64,000 bases of DNA, taken from assembly GCA_902523185.1 (NCBI GenBank), contig CABYYJ010000001.1, forward strand, positions 62,001 through 126,000. The letters run 5' to 3'. Shown one piece after another: positions 61,122 through 64,000 of the stretch (its first letter is position 1; every line of letters begins with the position of its first letter). A program made the translations under genes and the position numbers. This DNA is from an uncultured Pelagibacteraceae bacterium (GTDB lineage Bacteria; Pseudomonadota; Alphaproteobacteria; Pelagibacterales; Pelagibacteraceae). The notes under the pieces are model-generated. The model did no database searches. It was not told the origin of the DNA and saw only the letters and a list, made by a program, of their open reading frames with translations.

Positions 61122-61541
61122 TTAACAATTATTATTTCTTGTTGCTTTTAAAGTTTGATTAAGAGAAATCTCGCATCCAGTATCTGGATTTTTTGCTTTT
61201 ATGGTATAATTTGATCCACTAACACTTATACAAAATTGAAAATCTTGTTCTGTTAAACTATCTTGACCATCCATTACATTTGAAACTATATTTGCGCTGG
61301 AGCCAGTATTACAAGTAGAGGCACCCGTGTAATAAGATCCAAAACTAGATTTATACTCTTGAAGACCTAAATTAATAGTATTCAAAGATAGCTCAGCATT
61401 TTTTTGTTTAGCTCCTGTTGTATAGCCACTGTAGGAAACGATACCCACTGCAGATAAAATACCAATTAGTGCAACTACTACTAAAAGTTCGATTAAAGTG
61501 AATGCTTTATTAGAATTAAAGTGAGAAACCAGTGGTATCAA
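61122..61541 (-). CDS. Type IV prepilin with Ala at the cleavage site
   Basis: 139 residues. The leader is 13 residues (MIPLVSHFNSNKA) and the residue before Phe+1 is Ala rather than the usual Gly; Glu+5 remains in FTLIELLVVVALIG. The head has four cysteines (STCNTG, FQFCISV, TGCEIS, NNNC). The start lies within the upstream prepilin end (26 bases overlap). Confidence 0.86.
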   Translation of the reverse strand: MIPLVSHFNSNKAFTLIELLVVVALIGILSAVGIVSYSGYTTGAKQKNAELSLNTINLGLQEYKSSFGSYYTGASTCNTGSSANIVSNVMDGQDSLTEQDFQFCISVSGSNYTIKAKNPDTGCEISLNQTLKATRNNNC

Positions 61542-61977
61542 TAGTGGTTGTTATATTTTCAGCATCACTAGTTTTTACGTTTGCTGCTGGACAATCTGAG
61601 TCACTTTTCTTTGCTGCACATGCGTTTACTGAAGTTTTTGAAATTTGAATTTGTCCTTGTGTTGGAGCCGTTGAAACAAAAGGACCTGTGCCATGAGGAT
61701 TTCTGTTAGTTTTATTAAGCTCAGCTACTATATCCGCAACAGTAAGATTGGCACATGTTTTATTAGCAATTCCAAATGGTACGTGATTATTTTTGTCTAA
61801 TTCACACTGTTTTGACTCTGCTGAAATTATTTTTACTGCATTAGATGCCATTGATTTAGTAGCATTTAAATTTGCTGACTGAGTGTAACCCGAGTATGCT
61901 GTTACTCCTACCGCGGCTAGAATACCGATAATTGCGACAACTACTAATAATTCGATTAAGGTGAAACCTTTATTCAT
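61516..61977 (-). CDS. Type IV prepilin (first of the cluster)
   Basis: 153 residues with a minimal leader MNKG, then FTLIELLVVVAIIGILAAVGVTAYSGY. The head carries cysteines in QCELDK, TCANLT, NACAAKK and DCPAAN. It is nearest pilC and probably the major pilin of the cluster, judged by position and canonical leader. Confidence 0.92.
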   Translation of the reverse strand: MNKGFTLIELLVVVAIIGILAAVGVTAYSGYTQSANLNATKSMASNAVKIISAESKQCELDKNNHVPFGIANKTCANLTVADIVAELNKTNRNPHGTGPFVSTAPTQGQIQISKTSVNACAAKKSDSDCPAANVKTSDAENITTTIDTTGFSL

Positions 61978-62041
61978 ATTTGGATTATATTAAAAAATTG
62001 AAGAAACTGTCAACTCTTTAATACTCATTAGTTTTTAATAA

Positions 62042-63274
62042 TTATTGACCCATTATTGCGCCTACATTGAATATTGGAGAGTATAGGGCAAGCATTAATC
62101 CACCAATTAAAAGGCCCATAAAAGCGATCATAATGGGCTCGATTAAACTAGATAAATTACTTACAGCAGTATCAAACTCCTCTTCATAATATTTTGCAAC
62201 TGAAGCAAACATTGAGTCCAAACTACCTGTTTGCTCACCAACTGAAATTAATTGGCTAAAAGTTGGAGGGAAAATCTTTTCTTTTGCGAATAAAGCAGTA
62301 AGAGTTTCTCCAGAGAAAACTCCTTTTTTTATATTTTCCAATGATTCAGTCACTACAGTGTTAGTGCTCACAGATTTTGCAATATCTAAACTCTCAAGTA
62401 TATCAACGCCAGCCTGATTTAAGTTTCCCATAACTAATGAAATTCTAGCTAATAAAGATTTTTTTATCAGATCACCAAATAAAGGGATTTTAAAAATAAA
62501 ATTGTGCCAAGCTTTTCTAAATCCATAATTTTTTTTTACAGCGATATTAAAACCAATTACAAAAGCTATAAAAAATATTAAACTTAAAAATCCACCTGAG
62601 CCACTCAAAAAAGCACTTGCACTCATAATTACTGCTGTTGCACCTGGTATCTCTACACCCATCCCTTCATACATTTCTGTAAAAATGGGAACTACTTTAA
62701 TTAACATAAAAATTGTAACTGTTACTGCAACAGTTAAAAGAACTCCTGGATAAAACAAAGCACTCTTAATTTGGGATTTAATCTTTTCTCTTTTTTCAAG
62801 AGACATTACAATTCTCTCTAAGAATACATCAAGTTTTCCACTTGCTTCACCCGCTTTGATTAAGTTTACAGTAACTGTATCAAAAGTTTTTGGGTGATTT
62901 TCAAAACATTTAGATAAAGCATTACCAGCTTCTAAGTCCTTTTTAATTTTTTCAATTATTGCTTTCATGTTAGGTGAAGAGGTTTGATCAATGAGCAAAT
63001 TTAATGCGTTTAAAACAGGCAAACCAGAACGTAACATTGTTGAAAATTGTTTAGCAAATATTAATATATCTCTAGCCTTGACCCCTTTGCCAAAACTGAA
63101 GCCAGCTGATTTTTTCTTTTCCTTTTCTACTTTCTTCTTTTTTGCTTCGATGAGCTTAGTTATAATAACTTTTTGCTCTTTTAATTTGTATGCGGCCTCA
63201 GAATTGTTTAAGGCCTCTATTTCACCCTCAACATATTTTCCTTGTGAAATTCCTTTATATTGAAAATTGAGCAT
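62042..63274 (-). CDS. pilC: Type IV pilus inner-membrane platform protein PilC
   Basis: GspF/PilC family protein of 410 residues with two T2SSF domains. FAKQFSTMLRSGLPVLNALNLL starts the first; VNLIKAGEASGKLDVFLERI follows; three spans near 172-195, 220-245 and 380-400; the second domain has ARISLVMGNLNQAGVDILESLDIAK and QLISVGEQTGSLDSMFASVAKYYEEEFD. It anchors PilB and pilin assembly. It lies two bases after pilB. Confidence 0.94.
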   Translation of the reverse strand: MLNFQYKGISQGKYVEGEIEALNNSEAAYKLKEQKVIITKLIEAKKKKVEKEKKKSAGFSFGKGVKARDILIFAKQFSTMLRSGLPVLNALNLLIDQTSSPNMKAIIEKIKKDLEAGNALSKCFENHPKTFDTVTVNLIKAGEASGKLDVFLERIVMSLEKREKIKSQIKSALFYPGVLLTVAVTVTIFMLIKVVPIFTEMYEGMGVEIPGATAVIMSASAFLSGSGGFLSLIFFIAFVIGFNIAVKKNYGFRKAWHNFIFKIPLFGDLIKKSLLARISLVMGNLNQAGVDILESLDIAKSVSTNTVVTESLENIKKGVFSGETLTALFAKEKIFPPTFSQLISVGEQTGSLDSMFASVAKYYEEEFDTAVSNLSSLIEPIMIAFMGLLIGGLMLALYSPIFNVGAIMGQ

Positions 63275-63275
63275 A

Positions 63276-64000
63276 CTATTCCAAGCTTAGTACTCTTTGA
63301 TATTCGCTAAAAGATAAATCTCCAGTCAAAATTAATTCTCTACCCATGTCCTGCATAGTTCTAAAGTTGTCCTTCTTAGCTACTTCTTTTAATTCTAGTG
63401 TAGTTGCTTTTCTAAGTATGGCGTCTTTAATATTTTTTGAAACTTTTAAAATCTCATAGATACCCATTCTGCCTTTATAACCATTTCCAGCTCCAGAGTC
63501 TCCGCTCGCACAAGCTTTGCATCCTTTACCATAAACTGGTCTTACTCTTGAGGCCTCTTCAACAGTAAACCCTATTTGAGAAAGTACTTTTGGATTTAAT
63601 CTTTCATCAGGAACTCTGCATTCTTGGCAAGTTTTTCTAGCAAGTCTTTGAGCCATAACTAGTGTGCAGGCGGCAGAAATTAAATAATCCGGAGTTCCCA
63701 TATTCTGTAATCTTGTTATTGTGCTTGGAGCATCATTAGTGTGAAGCGTACTAAAAACTAAGTGACCTGTTAGTGCTGCCTTAAGAGCAATATCAACCGT
63801 AGCTTTATCTCTTATCTCTCCAACCAAAATAACTTCAGGGTCTTGACGTAAAAATGATCTCAGCGCTGTTTCAAAAGAATACCCAATATCATCTCTTACC
63901 TGTACTTGGCCAACACCTTCAAGTTCATATTCCACTGGATCTTCTGCAGTAAGAATATTCATTGAGGGTTTGTTAATTGTTTTTAAAATACTGTAAAGTG
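63276..64000 (-). CDS. pilB: Type IV pilus assembly ATPase PilB (5' part outside window)
   Basis: The visible 241 residues are the C-terminal ATPase end. From the edge the frame continues with the Walker-A-following helix TLYSILKTINKPSMNILTAED, then DPVEYELEGVGQVQV, Walker B DPEVILVGEIRDK, the His box LTGHLVFSTLHTNDAPST, the tetra-Cys zinc site (CQEC and CKAC) and GRMGIYEIL. Reading through from the edge shows the ATG at 63962 is not the start. PilB rather than GspE is chosen because pilins and pilC follow. Confidence 0.92.
   Translation of the reverse strand, partial: LYSILKTINKPSMNILTAEDPVEYELEGVGQVQVRDDIGYSFETALRSFLRQDPEVILVGEIRDKATVDIALKAALTGHLVFSTLHTNDAPSTITRLQNMGTPDYLISAACTLVMAQRLARKTCQECRVPDERLNPKVLSQIGFTVEEASRVRPVYGKGCKACASGDSGAGNGYKGRMGIYEILKVSKNIKDAILRKATTLELKEVAKKDNFRTMQDMGRELILTGDLSFSEYQRVLSLE

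Noticed and set aside
1-64000. Insertion sequences, integrases, phage genes, CRISPR, tRNA or rRNA
   Set aside because: No transposase or integrase motifs, no regular repeat arrays, and no cloverleaf with a T-arm GGTTCRA-type core were found in the spacers on reading both strands.

Overview
The window looks like a piece of a SAR11-clade (Pelagibacterales, Alphaproteobacteria) chromosome. The DNA is very A+T rich, proteins are rich in Lys, Asn and Ile, and genes abut or overlap with almost no spacers. The gene families also fit a marine oligotroph: a PlcP/Agt lipid-remodelling pair beside the Pst phosphate system, NDUFA9-like protein, class II AroA, and solitary type IV pilins. I see no rRNA, tRNA, CRISPR, insertion sequence or prophage, and no gene-free stretch longer than about 150 bases.

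Layout: (1) 1-7784 is a phosphate-starvation island. On the minus strand run plcP, agt, phoR, an unknown exported protein, pstS, pstC and pstA (cut by the window edge); a lipid kinase diverges from plcP. Two PhoB-type boxes (7-4-7 direct repeats) lie in front of pstS and plcP. (2) 7887-9414 holds a tiny Lys-rich protein, an SMR-like transporter and an NDUFA9-like oxidoreductase. (3) 9432-21807 is one plus-strand convoy: rnd, kdsD, lptC, lptB, aroA, cmk, rpsA, ihfB, pyrF, trpF, trpB, trpA, accD, folC. It links LPS, shikimate, nucleotide, translation, tryptophan, fatty-acid and folate functions through stop/start overlaps. (4) 21804-26913 (minus) carries thioredoxin, ExoI, RmuC, an ADP-ribosylglycohydrolase-like protein, RlmN and a small protein with a structured leader. 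(5) 27035-36762 mixes small proteins, a flavodoxin-fold reductase, FAH-family enzyme, SRAP/YedK, a TauD-like dioxygenase, purEK, a thioesterase, a metallo-hydrolase and Cfa. (6) 36765-53474 holds metabolic and stress genes: DapA-like aldolase, GT9, J-domain protein, oligopeptidase B, Hsp20 with an RpoH-type promoter, purine permease plus phosphoribosyltransferase, AlkA, MsrA, SseA, a two-gene RND efflux system and GpmA. (7) 53546-64000 (minus) is a surface-structure region: pilB, pilC, four prepilins and an AsmA-like protein, followed by two paralogous beta-propeller/outer-membrane-barrel proteins and a trypsin-like protease, with a decayed copy of the protease tail before the other paralogue.

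The most unusual signals are a tryptophan synthase pair with altered PLP-site residues and a jointly lost inter-subunit contact, the duplicated protease plus propeller-barrel unit with its fossil, a cytidylate kinase gene with no ordinary start codon, a folded leader RNA at 26929-27035, and several micro-genes that fill apparent gaps.
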